Part shown: in pieces, positions 55,199 through 63,595 of the stretch | Position numbering within the stretch: the first letter of the stretch is position 1 | Layout: the number at the start of each line of letters is the position of its first letter | DNA from: Nakamurella multipartita DSM 44233 | Lineage (GTDB): Bacteria > Actinomycetota > Actinomycetes > Mycobacteriales > Nakamurellaceae | Assembly: GCF_000024365.1 (NCBI RefSeq) | Contig: NC_013235.1 | Span: 2,046,001-2,110,000 of the forward strand | Length of the DNA stretch: 64,000 nucleotides | Direction of reading: 5' to 3' | Notes under the pieces: generated by a model | Seen by the model: only the letters and a program-made list of their open reading frames with translations | The model's database searches: none | Told to the model about the DNA's origin: nothing | Translations under genes and position numbers: made by a program

Positions 55199-55696
55199 GT
55201 GGGCATCGATTCCCGAGTTGACTTCGTGGGCGCCGGCTGGGCGTTCCCGCTGACCACCGACGCCACCGGCGGGGTCGCCCTGGTCGTCCGCGAGCAGGAG
55301 ATCGAGGAGGCCATCCGGCTGATCCTGGCGACCGCGCCGGGGGAGCGGCCGATGCGTCCCGAGTTCGGCTGCCGGGTGCACGACCACTTGTTCGCCCCGA
55401 TCAACGCCTCCACCGCCGGGGCCATCGCCTCCGACGTGCGCTACGCGCTGGAGATGTGGGAGCCGCGGATCACCGTGCACGACGTGCTGATCAGCTTCGA
55501 CCAGGCCGACCTGGGCACGCTGTACATCGACATCCACTACTCGATCCGCGGCATCAACGATCCGCGGAACCTGGTCTTCCCGTTCTACGTGATCCCGGAC
55601 GAGCCCGACTCGGCGGCGGTCACGGGTCCGTCGTTCGCCCCGGCCTCCCTGCCGGCCATTCCCGCGGCCCTGGCGGCCGCCGAGCGGAGGGCCTGA
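55199..55696 (+). CDS. Baseplate wedge protein, gp25-like (Afp9-like)
   Basis: A 165-residue GPW/gp25-family protein with lysozyme-like fold that joins the sheath base to the baseplate. It shows EIEEAIRLILATAPGERPMRPEFGCRVHDHLFAP and RDVRYALEMWEPR-like sequence (SDVRYALEMWEPRI). The GTG start is three bases after the PAAR stop. Confidence 0.94.
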   Translation: MGIDSRVDFVGAGWAFPLTTDATGGVALVVREQEIEEAIRLILATAPGERPMRPEFGCRVHDHLFAPINASTAGAIASDVRYALEMWEPRITVHDVLISFDQADLGTLYIDIHYSIRGINDPRNLVFPFYVIPDEPDSAAVTGPSFAPASLPAIPAALAAAERRA

Positions 55697-55699
55697 ACC

Positions 55700-57643
55700 A
55701 TGGTGCTGCCCGCGCCCAACCTGGACGACCGGCACTTCCAGGACCTCGTAGACGACGCCAAACGCCTGGTCCAGCAACGGTGCCCGGAATGGACCGACCA
55801 CAACGTCTCCGATCCCGGGGTCACCCTGATCGAGGCGTTCGCGCAGATGGTCGACCAGTTGATCTACCGGCTCAACCGGGTGCCCGACCGCCACTACATC
55901 AAATTCCTGGAGCTGATCGGCGTCGAGTTGCGGCCGCCGGCCGCGGCCCGGGGCAAGGTCACCTTCTGGCTGTCCGCGCCGCAGCCGCAGACCGTCGTCG
56001 TGCGGCGGGAGACCGAGGTGGCCACCCCCCGCACCGATGTCGCCGACCCCGTCGTCTTCTCCACGATCAAGGACCTGGACATCGTGCCCTGCTCGTTCGA
56101 GCGGGCCGGGGCGATGGCGGCCGGCGGGGAGGCGGTCGATCACAGTGTGGCCCTGCGTTCGGGCGGCGAGTTCGAGTGCTTCCAGAGCTCGCCGCAACCC
56201 GGCGACTGCCTGCTGATCGGCCTGTCCAATGCGGTGCCGTCCTGCGCGATCGTGCTCCGGATGGACTGCCGGGTCCGCGGTGTCGGCGTCCGGCCGGACT
56301 GGCCGCCGCTGATCTGGGAGGCCTGGACCGGCTCGGGCTGGGCGCCGTGCGACGTCGACCGGGACGACACCGGCGGCATGAACAAGGCCGGCGACGTCGT
56401 GCTGCACGTCCCCGAGACCCACGAGACCTCCATCCTGGCCCGCAACCGGGCCGGCTGGATTCGCTGCCGGCTGCTGGAACCCGAGGAAGGTCAGCCGACC
56501 TACACCGCGTCCCCGCGGATCCTGTCGGTGTCCGCGTTCACCATCGGCGGGACCGCCCGGATGGTGCACGCGCAGGTCGTGCGCAACGAGGACCTGGGCG
56601 TGTCCGACGGCACCCCGGGGCAGCGGTTCGCCCTGCAGCGGCGCCCGGTGGTGCCCTGGGAGGAGCCGGGGGTGCTGCAGGTCATCGACGACGACGGCGT
56701 CGCCGAATGGGCGCCGGCCGAGCACTTCGCCGAGGCCGACCCGGACGAGAAGTGCTTCCACATCGACGCGTTCGCCGGCGAGGTGCAGTTCGGGCCGGCG
56801 GTCCGGCAGGGTGACGGCACGCTGCGCCAGTACGGTGCGGTGCCGCCCAAGGGGGCGCACCTGCGGTTGTCGGTCTACCGCACCGGTGGCGGGGTGCGCG
56901 GCAACATCGCCACCGGCCAGGTGCGGGTGCTCAAGACCAGCGTGCCCTACGTCGCCCGGGTGGAGAACCGGACGCCGGCCGTCGGCGGCGCCCGGGCCGA
57001 GGACATCGAGGACGCCAAGCTCCGGGGGCCGCTGGTGCTGCGTTCCCGGGGGCGAGCGGTCACCGCCGAGGACTACGTCGAGCTGACCAAGCAGGTCGCG
57101 CCGGAGATCGCCCGGGTGCACTGCCTGGGCGTGGACGGCGGCGGCGTCCGGGTGCTCGTGGTCCCGTTCGTGGCCACCGACGAGGTCGGCCGGATCCGCC
57201 GCGACGACCTGGCCCCGCTGCCCGAATCGCTGTCCCGGATCGCCGGGTACCTGGACGAGCGCCGGCTGGTCGGCACCCGGCTGGTCATCGAGCCGCCGGA
57301 GTACCAGGGGGTCACCGCGGTGATCAGCGTGCGGGCCCGCGCCCGGTACCGGCCCGAGGAGGTCCGCAAGGAGGTGCTCACCGCGATCTACCGGCTGTTC
57401 GACCCGCTGCACGGCGGTCCGGAAGGCACCGGCTGGCCGCTCGGCCGGGCCGTCCAGGCGCACGAGGTGAACGCGACCCTGGCCCGCATCCCCGGGGTGG
57501 ACATGGCCGAGGAGGTCAACGTCCAGCTCTTCCCGGCCGACGCCGCGACCGGCCGGCGCGGGTCGTCGGCGCAGCGGATCCCGTTGGCGCCCACCGCCTT
57601 GGTGTTCTCCTACGAGCATCAGGTCCGGGTCCGGGGCACCTGA
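55700..57643 (+). CDS. Baseplate J-like protein (Afp11-like)
   Basis: A 647-residue baseplate assembly protein. The N-terminal CPEWTDHNVSDPGVTLIEAF is the conserved gp6/J signature, and the C-terminal half contains SRGRAVTAEDYVELTKQVAPEIARVHCLG. It forms the wedge that triggers contraction. It overlaps tail protein I by one base (TGATG). Confidence 0.94.
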   Translation: MVLPAPNLDDRHFQDLVDDAKRLVQQRCPEWTDHNVSDPGVTLIEAFAQMVDQLIYRLNRVPDRHYIKFLELIGVELRPPAAARGKVTFWLSAPQPQTVVVRRETEVATPRTDVADPVVFSTIKDLDIVPCSFERAGAMAAGGEAVDHSVALRSGGEFECFQSSPQPGDCLLIGLSNAVPSCAIVLRMDCRVRGVGVRPDWPPLIWEAWTGSGWAPCDVDRDDTGGMNKAGDVVLHVPETHETSILARNRAGWIRCRLLEPEEGQPTYTASPRILSVSAFTIGGTARMVHAQVVRNEDLGVSDGTPGQRFALQRRPVVPWEEPGVLQVIDDDGVAEWAPAEHFAEADPDEKCFHIDAFAGEVQFGPAVRQGDGTLRQYGAVPPKGAHLRLSVYRTGGGVRGNIATGQVRVLKTSVPYVARVENRTPAVGGARAEDIEDAKLRGPLVLRSRGRAVTAEDYVELTKQVAPEIARVHCLGVDGGGVRVLVVPFVATDEVGRIRRDDLAPLPESLSRIAGYLDERRLVGTRLVIEPPEYQGVTAVISVRARARYRPEEVRKEVLTAIYRLFDPLHGGPEGTGWPLGRAVQAHEVNATLARIPGVDMAEEVNVQLFPADAATGRRGSSAQRIPLAPTALVFSYEHQVRVRGT

Positions 57644-58182
57644 TGACCCGAGGATTGGTGCCCGGGCTGGCCAGCCCGTACCCGATCGGCGCGACGCTGC
57701 CGGCGGTGTTCCTGGGCGACTCGTTCACCCAGCGCTGGTGCGCGGCGCTGGACGAGGTGCTCGCGCCGATCATCACCACCCTGGACTCACTGCCCGCCTA
57801 CCTCGACCCGGCCACCGCGCCCGAGGACATGCTGCCGTGGCTGGCCGGGTGGATGGGCATCGCCCTGGACGGGCACCAGAGCGCCGAACGGCAACGGGAA
57901 CTGGTCCAGATCGGGGTCGAGCTGCTGCAGTGGCGGGGCACCGCCCGGGGGATCCGGGCCGCCGTCCGTGCCCTGTTTGACCTGGACCCGGAGCTGATCG
58001 AGTCGGGCGGCACGGGTCAGTCCACCGAACCCGGCAGCGCGCTACCCGGCACCGATCAGCCGGAGTTGATGGTCCGGCTGCGGGTGCCGAACCCCGAGGA
58101 ATTCGACGTGCGCCGGCTGGACGCGCTGGTGGACATGGCCAAGCCGGCGCACATCCCGCACCGGGTCGAGATCACGGGGTGA
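57643..58182 (+). CDS. Phage tail protein I-like (Afp12-like)
   Basis: A 179-residue protein of the P2 gpI/tail protein I group. The segments FTQRWCAALDEVLAPIITTLDSLPAYLDP, MLPWLAGWMGIALD and ELLQWRGTARGIRAAV are typical. It is the last structural gene of the eCIS locus and its stop is only 20 bases from the stop of the convergent SARP-type regulator. Confidence 0.92.
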   Translation: MTRGLVPGLASPYPIGATLPAVFLGDSFTQRWCAALDEVLAPIITTLDSLPAYLDPATAPEDMLPWLAGWMGIALDGHQSAERQRELVQIGVELLQWRGTARGIRAAVRALFDLDPELIESGGTGQSTEPGSALPGTDQPELMVRLRVPNPEEFDVRRLDALVDMAKPAHIPHRVEITG

Positions 58183-58201
58183 GCGAGTCGCCGGCCGACC
58201 C

Positions 58202-61198
58202 TCAGGGCCGCACGGAATCCAGCTCCAGTTCGGCCTGGGCGGCGGCGTGCTCGCGCCGGGTGCGGGCGGCGGCGCTGTCGTCGCCGGCGTCGCGGTGCAG
58301 GTCGGCCAGCAGCTCCCAGGCCAGGTCCTGATAGCGGTCGAGTTGCACGGACTGCCGGGCGGCGGCCACCGCCTGCCGCAGCTGCCCCAGCGTCCGGTAG
58401 TCCTGGGCCAGGGTGCCGGCCGTGGTCGCGGCCAGCAGCCGGAGCCGGTCGCGTTCGCCGACCACGTGCTCGGCCGGACCGTCCTCGGGCAGCAGGTCGC
58501 CCCGGTACCAGGACAGGGCCGAGCCGCGCAGCGCCGCGGCGGCGGTGACATCACCACGGGCGGCGGCGGTCTCGGCGTCCCGCACGCCCCGCTCGAAGGC
58601 GTCCGTGTCCACGACCGACCCCGGGGGCAGGGCCAGCCGGTAGGCGTCACCGTGGCGCAGCACCACCTCGCCGCCGGGCAGGCCACGCTGTTCCAGCAGC
58701 TGTCGCACGCTGGACACGGCCACCTGCAACCGCCGGGTGCCGACGGTCAGATCCGTGCCCGGCCACAGCGCGTCGACCAGATGCTCGCGGTGGACGTCCC
58801 GGTTCGGCGTCATCGCCAGCAGCCGCAGCAGCGCGCGGGCCCGCGGCCGAAGCGGAGCCAGATCGACGCTCTGACCGTCGATGTCGACGCTGAACCCGCC
58901 CAGGCAGCGGATCGTGACGGTCCGGCTCGCGGCGAGCGGCGCCGGCTGGTCCGCGGGAATGGAGGAGGTCGCGGCGGCCGGCTCACCCACGGGCGGGGTG
59001 GGCGCGGCCGGCCCGGTGAACAGGGCGATCATCCGGTCCAGTTCGCTGCCGGTCGCTTCCGGCGCGGTGCCGACCGGCGCCCCGGCCATCGCCGCGGCGA
59101 TCTGGGCCAGGGCCTGGGCCCCGGTGACCTGCGCGGCGCGCGCCTCGGTGGCCACCCGGCCGGCCAACTCGGCCGCGCCCGGGCGGCGCCGGCCGGCCAG
59201 GGCGCAGGCCTGCAACGCCTGCGCCCACAGGGCCGGGACCGGGGCATCCAGCCGGCGGAAGCGCGCGGCCGCGTCGGCAAATCCATGCGCCTCGGCCACT
59301 GGGTCGGCCAGCAGGCCGGTGACGGCGGCGGCCAAGGTCAGCAGGGCGGCGCCCCAGGCGTCGCCGGCCTCGTCACACTCGTCGATCTGATCGACGCAGG
59401 CGGCCAGCCGCCACGCGGCCGGGTCGGTGGCCGCCAGCACGCACTCGCCGAGCCCGCGGGCGAGCCGGGCGATCCACGGCAACCCGGCCACCTCGGCGTC
59501 GAGCGCGATCTGGCCCAACCGGCTCGCCGGATCCCCGGGGCGGTCGCGGATCAGGTCGATGACGGCAATGGTCAGGTCGGCCAGCAACCGGTGGGTCGAC
59601 TCGGCCGCCCGGTCGGCCACGACGGCGTCCAGCGTGCGGCGGGCGTCGCGGAAGTCGCCGGCCAGCAGGCTGATGATGCCGCGGGCCAGTTCGTGCGGCG
59701 CCGGGGTCGATCCGGTCAGCGCCGGGGCAGCGACCCGGGCCGGGCCCAGCCGCCGGGTGGCCAGGCGGATCGGGATGGACCAGTGCCGGGCCGACCCGCG
59801 CCCGTCCACGGCCCAGCTCATGCCGGTGGTGTCGGTCGAGGCCCACATGGCCGCGACCGATCGTTCCCGCTGGCAGTCGTCGCGGAAATCCGGTTCGTCG
59901 AGCAGGCTCTCGGCCCGGCGGAAACGGTCGACCGCGGCGGTCAGGGCGCCCTCGCGGACCCGGCGGCGGGCCTGGGCCAGGGACAACCACGGATCGTGCT
60001 CGACCACCGCCGGCGGCAGCAGCAGGTCGGTGCCGGCGGCCCCGGCATCCGGGCCGGTGCCGCGGGTCTGCAACAGCCGGCCGACCGCACCCCAGTCCTC
60101 GGCCCGCGCGTAGGCCCGCACCGCCGCCCGCTGGTCGCCGACCGACTCCAACAACGCGGCGCTGCGCGAGTACCACTCGCGCGCGCCGGCCGCCCCGTAC
60201 TCCTGGACCAGGGCCCACTCCAGATGCGTGCGCAGCACCTCGTGGTACCGGAAGGTGTGGCCGTCGTCGTCGGAGGAGGTGAACAGTTGCCGGTGTTCCA
60301 GCTCGTCCAGGATGGTGGAACTGCCGGTCACCCCGAGCAGCGCGTCGCACAGCGGTCCGGTCAGCGTGCCCAACGTGCACGTGCGCAGCAGGAAGTGCCG
60401 CCGTTCCTCGGGCAGCTCGGCCAACACGTTGCGGGCCAGGTACGAGCGCACCAGCTTGGACCGGCCACCCAGGTCGTCGACGGCCCGCCCGCGGTCGACC
60501 GCGCTGCGTCCGGAGGTGGCCAGGTGGAACAGTTGCAGGCCGGCCGCCCAGCCGCCGGTGCGCCGGGTCAGCGCGGCCGCCGACTCCGGCGAGAGCGGTT
60601 CCCGAAACACCGACAGGAACAGCTCCTCGACCTCCCAGGAGCGGAAACGCAAGTCGTCGCTGGTGATCTCGCGTAACTGGCCGGACACCCGCAGCCGCGG
60701 GATGTTCAGTTCCGGGGGCCGGCGGCAACCGACCAGCACCCGCAGGTGCGGCGGCCGCAGCTGCACGAACTGGTCCAGGGCCCGTTCGGCGACCGAGCCG
60801 GCGATCTCATGGACGTCGTCGAACACCACCAGGGTGGGCGCGGTCGGCGACCGATCGAGCAACTCGAGCATGTCGGTCACCGACGACTCGTCGGCGGCGG
60901 TGTCCAGGTGCAGCGCCCGAGCCAGGTGGGCCACGAAGGCCGACTCGGTGGCGTCGTCGGCGGTCACCCGGTACCAGCCAACCGCACTGCCCGCGCTCTC
61001 GGCGGCCGCGGCCACCCGGGCCAACAGGGTTGTCTTGCCCGATCCGGGCGGCGCCACCACCAGGTCCAACCGGCTGGTCGAGGGCGCGAGCAACTGCTCC
61101 TCGAGCCGGCGCCGGGCCAACCCCACCGGTTCGGGGCGGCGCAGCTTCTCGGTCAGCACCACGGGTCTGGTCACGCCACCACCTGGGTCAGGGCGCAT
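58202..61198 (-). CDS. MalT-like ATPase regulator with C-terminal SARP/BTAD domain
   Basis: A 998-residue transcription factor. The N-terminus is a STAND-type ATPase with Walker A VVAPPGSGKTTLLA (about 45-60) and Walker B LVVFDDVHE. The middle is helical TPR-like. The C-terminal 250 residues have an OmpR-like winged helix (RTVTIRCLGGFSVDIDG, REHLVDALWPGTD) followed by a bacterial transcriptional activation domain (TDAFERGVRDAETAA, WELLADLHRDAGD). Such regulators sense signals and activate clusters. It converges on the eCIS locus, so a link is plausible. Start ATG at 61198 lacks a good ribosome site; GTG at 61174 is an alternative. Confidence 0.88.
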   Translation of the reverse strand: MRPDPGGGVTRPVVLTEKLRRPEPVGLARRRLEEQLLAPSTSRLDLVVAPPGSGKTTLLARVAAAAESAGSAVGWYRVTADDATESAFVAHLARALHLDTAADESSVTDMLELLDRSPTAPTLVVFDDVHEIAGSVAERALDQFVQLRPPHLRVLVGCRRPPELNIPRLRVSGQLREITSDDLRFRSWEVEELFLSVFREPLSPESAAALTRRTGGWAAGLQLFHLATSGRSAVDRGRAVDDLGGRSKLVRSYLARNVLAELPEERRHFLLRTCTLGTLTGPLCDALLGVTGSSTILDELEHRQLFTSSDDDGHTFRYHEVLRTHLEWALVQEYGAAGAREWYSRSAALLESVGDQRAAVRAYARAEDWGAVGRLLQTRGTGPDAGAAGTDLLLPPAVVEHDPWLSLAQARRRVREGALTAAVDRFRRAESLLDEPDFRDDCQRERSVAAMWASTDTTGMSWAVDGRGSARHWSIPIRLATRRLGPARVAAPALTGSTPAPHELARGIISLLAGDFRDARRTLDAVVADRAAESTHRLLADLTIAVIDLIRDRPGDPASRLGQIALDAEVAGLPWIARLARGLGECVLAATDPAAWRLAACVDQIDECDEAGDAWGAALLTLAAAVTGLLADPVAEAHGFADAAARFRRLDAPVPALWAQALQACALAGRRRPGAAELAGRVATEARAAQVTGAQALAQIAAAMAGAPVGTAPEATGSELDRMIALFTGPAAPTPPVGEPAAATSSIPADQPAPLAASRTVTIRCLGGFSVDIDGQSVDLAPLRPRARALLRLLAMTPNRDVHREHLVDALWPGTDLTVGTRRLQVAVSSVRQLLEQRGLPGGEVVLRHGDAYRLALPPGSVVDTDAFERGVRDAETAAARGDVTAAAALRGSALSWYRGDLLPEDGPAEHVVGERDRLRLLAATTAGTLAQDYRTLGQLRQAVAAARQSVQLDRYQDLAWELLADLHRDAGDDSAAARTRREHAAAQAELELDSVRP

Positions 61199-61259
61199 GG
61201 AACGTCTCTTGCACACCGAAGAGCCCGGGACGAACCCTGAGATACACCGAGAGCTGAAG

Positions 61260-61544
61260 TTACTCCGTCCAGGGGCCCATCGCGAGACCCCATTGCCGGA
61301 TTTCACAGCCGGTGACGAGGCCGTGGTGACGGAACGGATCCGTTTCCAGCAGGCTCGCCACCGCTTCGGCCGAGTCGGCCCGGAAGACCAGCAACGCGCC
61401 GGCCGGCCCCTGCGGGTAGGCCCCGGCCGCCAGGACCACGCCCTGGTCGAACAGCTCGCGCAGGAAGGCGCGGTGGGCGGGCCGGTGCGCGGTCACCTCG
61501 TCCGGGCGGTCGGCGTAGCTGTAGTGCACGGCGAAGACGGGCAT
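61260..61544 (-). CDS. YCII-domain protein
   Basis: A 94-residue protein of the YciI-like fold: FAVHYSYADRPDEV, then HRAFLRELFDQGVVLAAGAY with the conserved His and Asp. AGGGG lies upstream of the ATG. Functions in this family are mostly unknown; some act in dehalogenation or muconolactone-like chemistry. It follows the glycerol-1-phosphate dehydrogenase gene by 40 bases. Confidence 0.88.
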   Translation of the reverse strand: MPVFAVHYSYADRPDEVTAHRPAHRAFLRELFDQGVVLAAGAYPQGPAGALLVFRADSAEAVASLLETDPFRHHGLVTGCEIRQWGLAMGPWTE

Positions 61545-61584
61545 GCGGTCCCCTCGGTCGACAGGCTGGGCCCGGGCGAAATGC

Positions 61585-62634
61585 TCAGGCCAGCAGATCC
61601 TGCCAGAGCGGGTCCGCGGCGATATGGGCCTGCAGCCGCTCGACCGCGCCCGGCTCGGACAGCACCGTGTGGTAGCCGGGTTTGACCGCCGGGGCGGCGG
61701 CGATGGCGGCCAGGAAGGTGGCCCGGTCCAGCGGATCGGCCCGGATGGCACTGAGGAAGGTGGTCTGCTCCAGCACGCGCAGCACGGTGTCGCGCTGCGG
61801 GTTGTCCTGCAGCCAGGTGGTGGCGATCGTGGCCACCCCAACCTGCTCGCCGTGCATCCGCGGCCGGGCGGCCAGCCGGTCGTAGGCGTGCGAGATCAGG
61901 TGCTCGCTGCCCGAGGCGGGCCGGGACGAGCCGGCGACCTCCATCGACACCCCGCTCATCACCAGCGCCCCGCAGACCAGCTGCAGGAACCCCAGGTCCT
62001 CGATCGACTTGTCCGGGTGGTTGACCAGGTTCTCCACGCTCTGCAGCGCGATCATCGCGGAGAAGTCGTTGATGGCCTCGCCGGTCGCGTGGTACGAGAG
62101 CTTCCAGTCGGCGATGGCGCTGTACTTGGAGATCAGGTCGCCGATGCCGGACAGGGTGAACCGGGGCGGGCAGGCGGCGATCACCGTCGTGTCGATGACG
62201 ACGCCGAACGGGATGGCCGCCTTGGCGCTGATCCGTTGCCCTTCCACCCGCAGGCTGGCGCCGGGGGAGGCGAACCCGTCATTGGAGATGGCGGTGGGCA
62301 CCGCGACCACCGGGAGCTGGTTGAGGAAGCCGATGTACTTGCCCGCATCGACCGCGACGCCGCCGCCGACGGCCACCACGGCCTGGGTACCGCGGGGCAG
62401 GTGGAACGCCACCCCCATGATGTCGGTGACGTCGTTGCTGTGCACGACCTCCTGCCGGACCACGGTGATCTCGGAGGAATCCCGGGAGATGCGGATGCTG
62501 CGGCCGACCAGCTCCTCGATGCCCTCGCCGTAGCACAGCGCGATGCGGTCGAAGCCGTGCTTGCGCAGGTACTTGCCCAGCTTGAACAGGGTGTCGGGTT
62601 TGATCCGCAGCAGCGAAGGGATCCGGATGTCCAT
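61585..62634 (-). CDS. sn-glycerol-1-phosphate dehydrogenase (AraM/EgsA-like)
   Basis: A 349-residue NAD(P)-dependent Fe-ADH-like enzyme that reduces dihydroxyacetone phosphate to sn-glycerol-1-phosphate, the enantiomer used in archaeal lipids. Motifs are AVVAVGGGVAVDAGKY (cofactor), PTAISNDGFASPGAS, and metal ligands in SGSEHLISHA and RMHGEQVGVA. It starts three bases after the HAD phosphatase gene. In Bacillus subtilis the homologous araM is likewise next to a HAD-IIA gene (araL). Confidence 0.92.
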   Translation of the reverse strand: MDIRIPSLLRIKPDTLFKLGKYLRKHGFDRIALCYGEGIEELVGRSIRISRDSSEITVVRQEVVHSNDVTDIMGVAFHLPRGTQAVVAVGGGVAVDAGKYIGFLNQLPVVAVPTAISNDGFASPGASLRVEGQRISAKAAIPFGVVIDTTVIAACPPRFTLSGIGDLISKYSAIADWKLSYHATGEAINDFSAMIALQSVENLVNHPDKSIEDLGFLQLVCGALVMSGVSMEVAGSSRPASGSEHLISHAYDRLAARPRMHGEQVGVATIATTWLQDNPQRDTVLRVLEQTTFLSAIRADPLDRATFLAAIAAAPAVKPGYHTVLSEPGAVERLQAHIAADPLWQDLLA

Positions 62635-62637
62635 GTT

Positions 62638-63423
62638 TCAGCCCGCCGCCAGCTCGTCCGGATCGATGTCGGCGACGCTGTCGTAGACGAAGCTGGGCCG
62701 GTAGGGGAACCGGTTCACCGTCTGCGCGTCGGACACCCCGGACAGCACCAGGCAGGTGCGCATGCCGGCCTCCAGGCCGCCGACCACGTCGGTGTCCATC
62801 CGGTCGCCGATCATCACGCAGTCCCGGGCCGGCACGCCGAGCATCTCCTGGGCGTAGATCATCATCAGCGAGTTCGGCTTGCCCACCACGTATGGCTTCA
62901 TCCCGGTGGCCGCCTCGATCGAGGCCAGCAGCACCCCGGCGGCCGGCTCGGTGCCGCCCTCCACCGGATCGACCAGATCCGGGTTGGTGCCGATGAACCG
63001 GGCCCCCTTGTCGATGAGCGCGGACGCCTTGCGCAGCTGGGGGAACGCGAACCCGGAGGTCTTGCCGACCACGACGTAATCGGGATTGCTGTCGGTGATC
63101 GAGTAGCCCACCTTGTACAGCTCGGCCGACAGCGCGCCGCCGCCGATGACGTAGGCGGTGCCGCGGGGTCGCTGCGAATGCAGGAACTTCGCGGTGGCCA
63201 TCGCCGAGGTGATGAAGTTCTGCTCGGTCAGGCCCTGAAAGCCCAGCCCGGCGAGCTTGCGGACCAGATCCAGCGGGGTCTGCTCGGAGTTGTTGGTCAG
63301 GAACACGAAGCCAACGCCGCGCTCCCGCAGCCGGTCGATGAACGCCTGGGCGCCGGGCACGGCCTGCTTGCCTCGGTAGATCACCCCGTCCATGTCGGAG
63401 ATGACCCCGAGCTGGCGTGTCAC
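62638..63423 (-). CDS. HAD-IIA family phosphatase (NagD/AraL-like)
   Basis: A 261-residue haloacid dehalogenase-type phosphatase with a C2 cap. Motif I is VISDMDGVIYRG with both Asp, motif II is VFLTNNSEQTP, and motif IV is MIGDRMDTDVVGG. These enzymes act on small phosphorylated metabolites, often sugar or glycerol phosphates. The GTG start is the only good one. With the downstream dehydrogenase it forms a two-gene operon, so the phosphatase may dephosphorylate glycerol-1-phosphate or remove a related by-product. Confidence 0.9.
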   Translation of the reverse strand: MTRQLGVISDMDGVIYRGKQAVPGAQAFIDRLRERGVGFVFLTNNSEQTPLDLVRKLAGLGFQGLTEQNFITSAMATAKFLHSQRPRGTAYVIGGGALSAELYKVGYSITDSNPDYVVVGKTSGFAFPQLRKASALIDKGARFIGTNPDLVDPVEGGTEPAAGVLLASIEAATGMKPYVVGKPNSLMMIYAQEMLGVPARDCVMIGDRMDTDVVGGLEAGMRTCLVLSGVSDAQTVNRFPYRPSFVYDSVADIDPDELAAG

Positions 63424-63537
63424 TGATCCTCCCGGATGCCGTCGCGTCTGAATCGTTCCCGAGGCTATCGGGTCGACGCCGTCCGGGCGCGGGGCGAAAG
63501 TCCCAAGCTGCCCCAGGCAACCCCGAGAAAGCCCGAA

Positions 63538-63565
63538 CGCCCCCGACCCGGGCGGGTCGAGGGCG
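63538..63565. terminator. Terminator after glnA
   Basis: Arms at 63538-63549 and 63554-63565 pair with one mismatch around a 4-base loop, about 30 bases past the glnA stop and about 115 bases before the phosphatase gene on the same strand. Confidence 0.65.
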
Positions 63566-63595
63566 TCCTGGGCAACCGTCAGGTCGCGGGGGAAC

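Larger units (their letters stand above)
33058..58182 (+). other. Extracellular contractile injection system (eCIS) locus
   Basis: A 25-kb run of + strand genes containing the structural parts of a contractile phage-tail-like particle: sheath, two tube proteins, LysM connector, spike, PAAR tip, gp25 wedge, baseplate J, tail protein I, cap (DUF4255) and AAA+ ATPase, plus DUF4157 protein. The order and the use of a single sheath resemble actinobacterial eCIS loci rather than Photorhabdus PVC. No integrase, capsid, terminase, portal or lysis gene is present, so it is not a prophage. No canonical tail fibre is seen. Confidence 0.93.

Noticed and set aside
53708-57619. 1303-codon open frame on the minus strand across the spike and baseplate genes
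   Set aside because: Antisense to unmistakable VgrG, gp25 and baseplate J genes and without any family motif.
33058-58182. Prophage
   Set aside because: Only tail-type genes are present; no integrase, capsid, portal, terminase or lysis genes, while AAA+ ATPase, DUF4255 and DUF4157 genes mark an eCIS.
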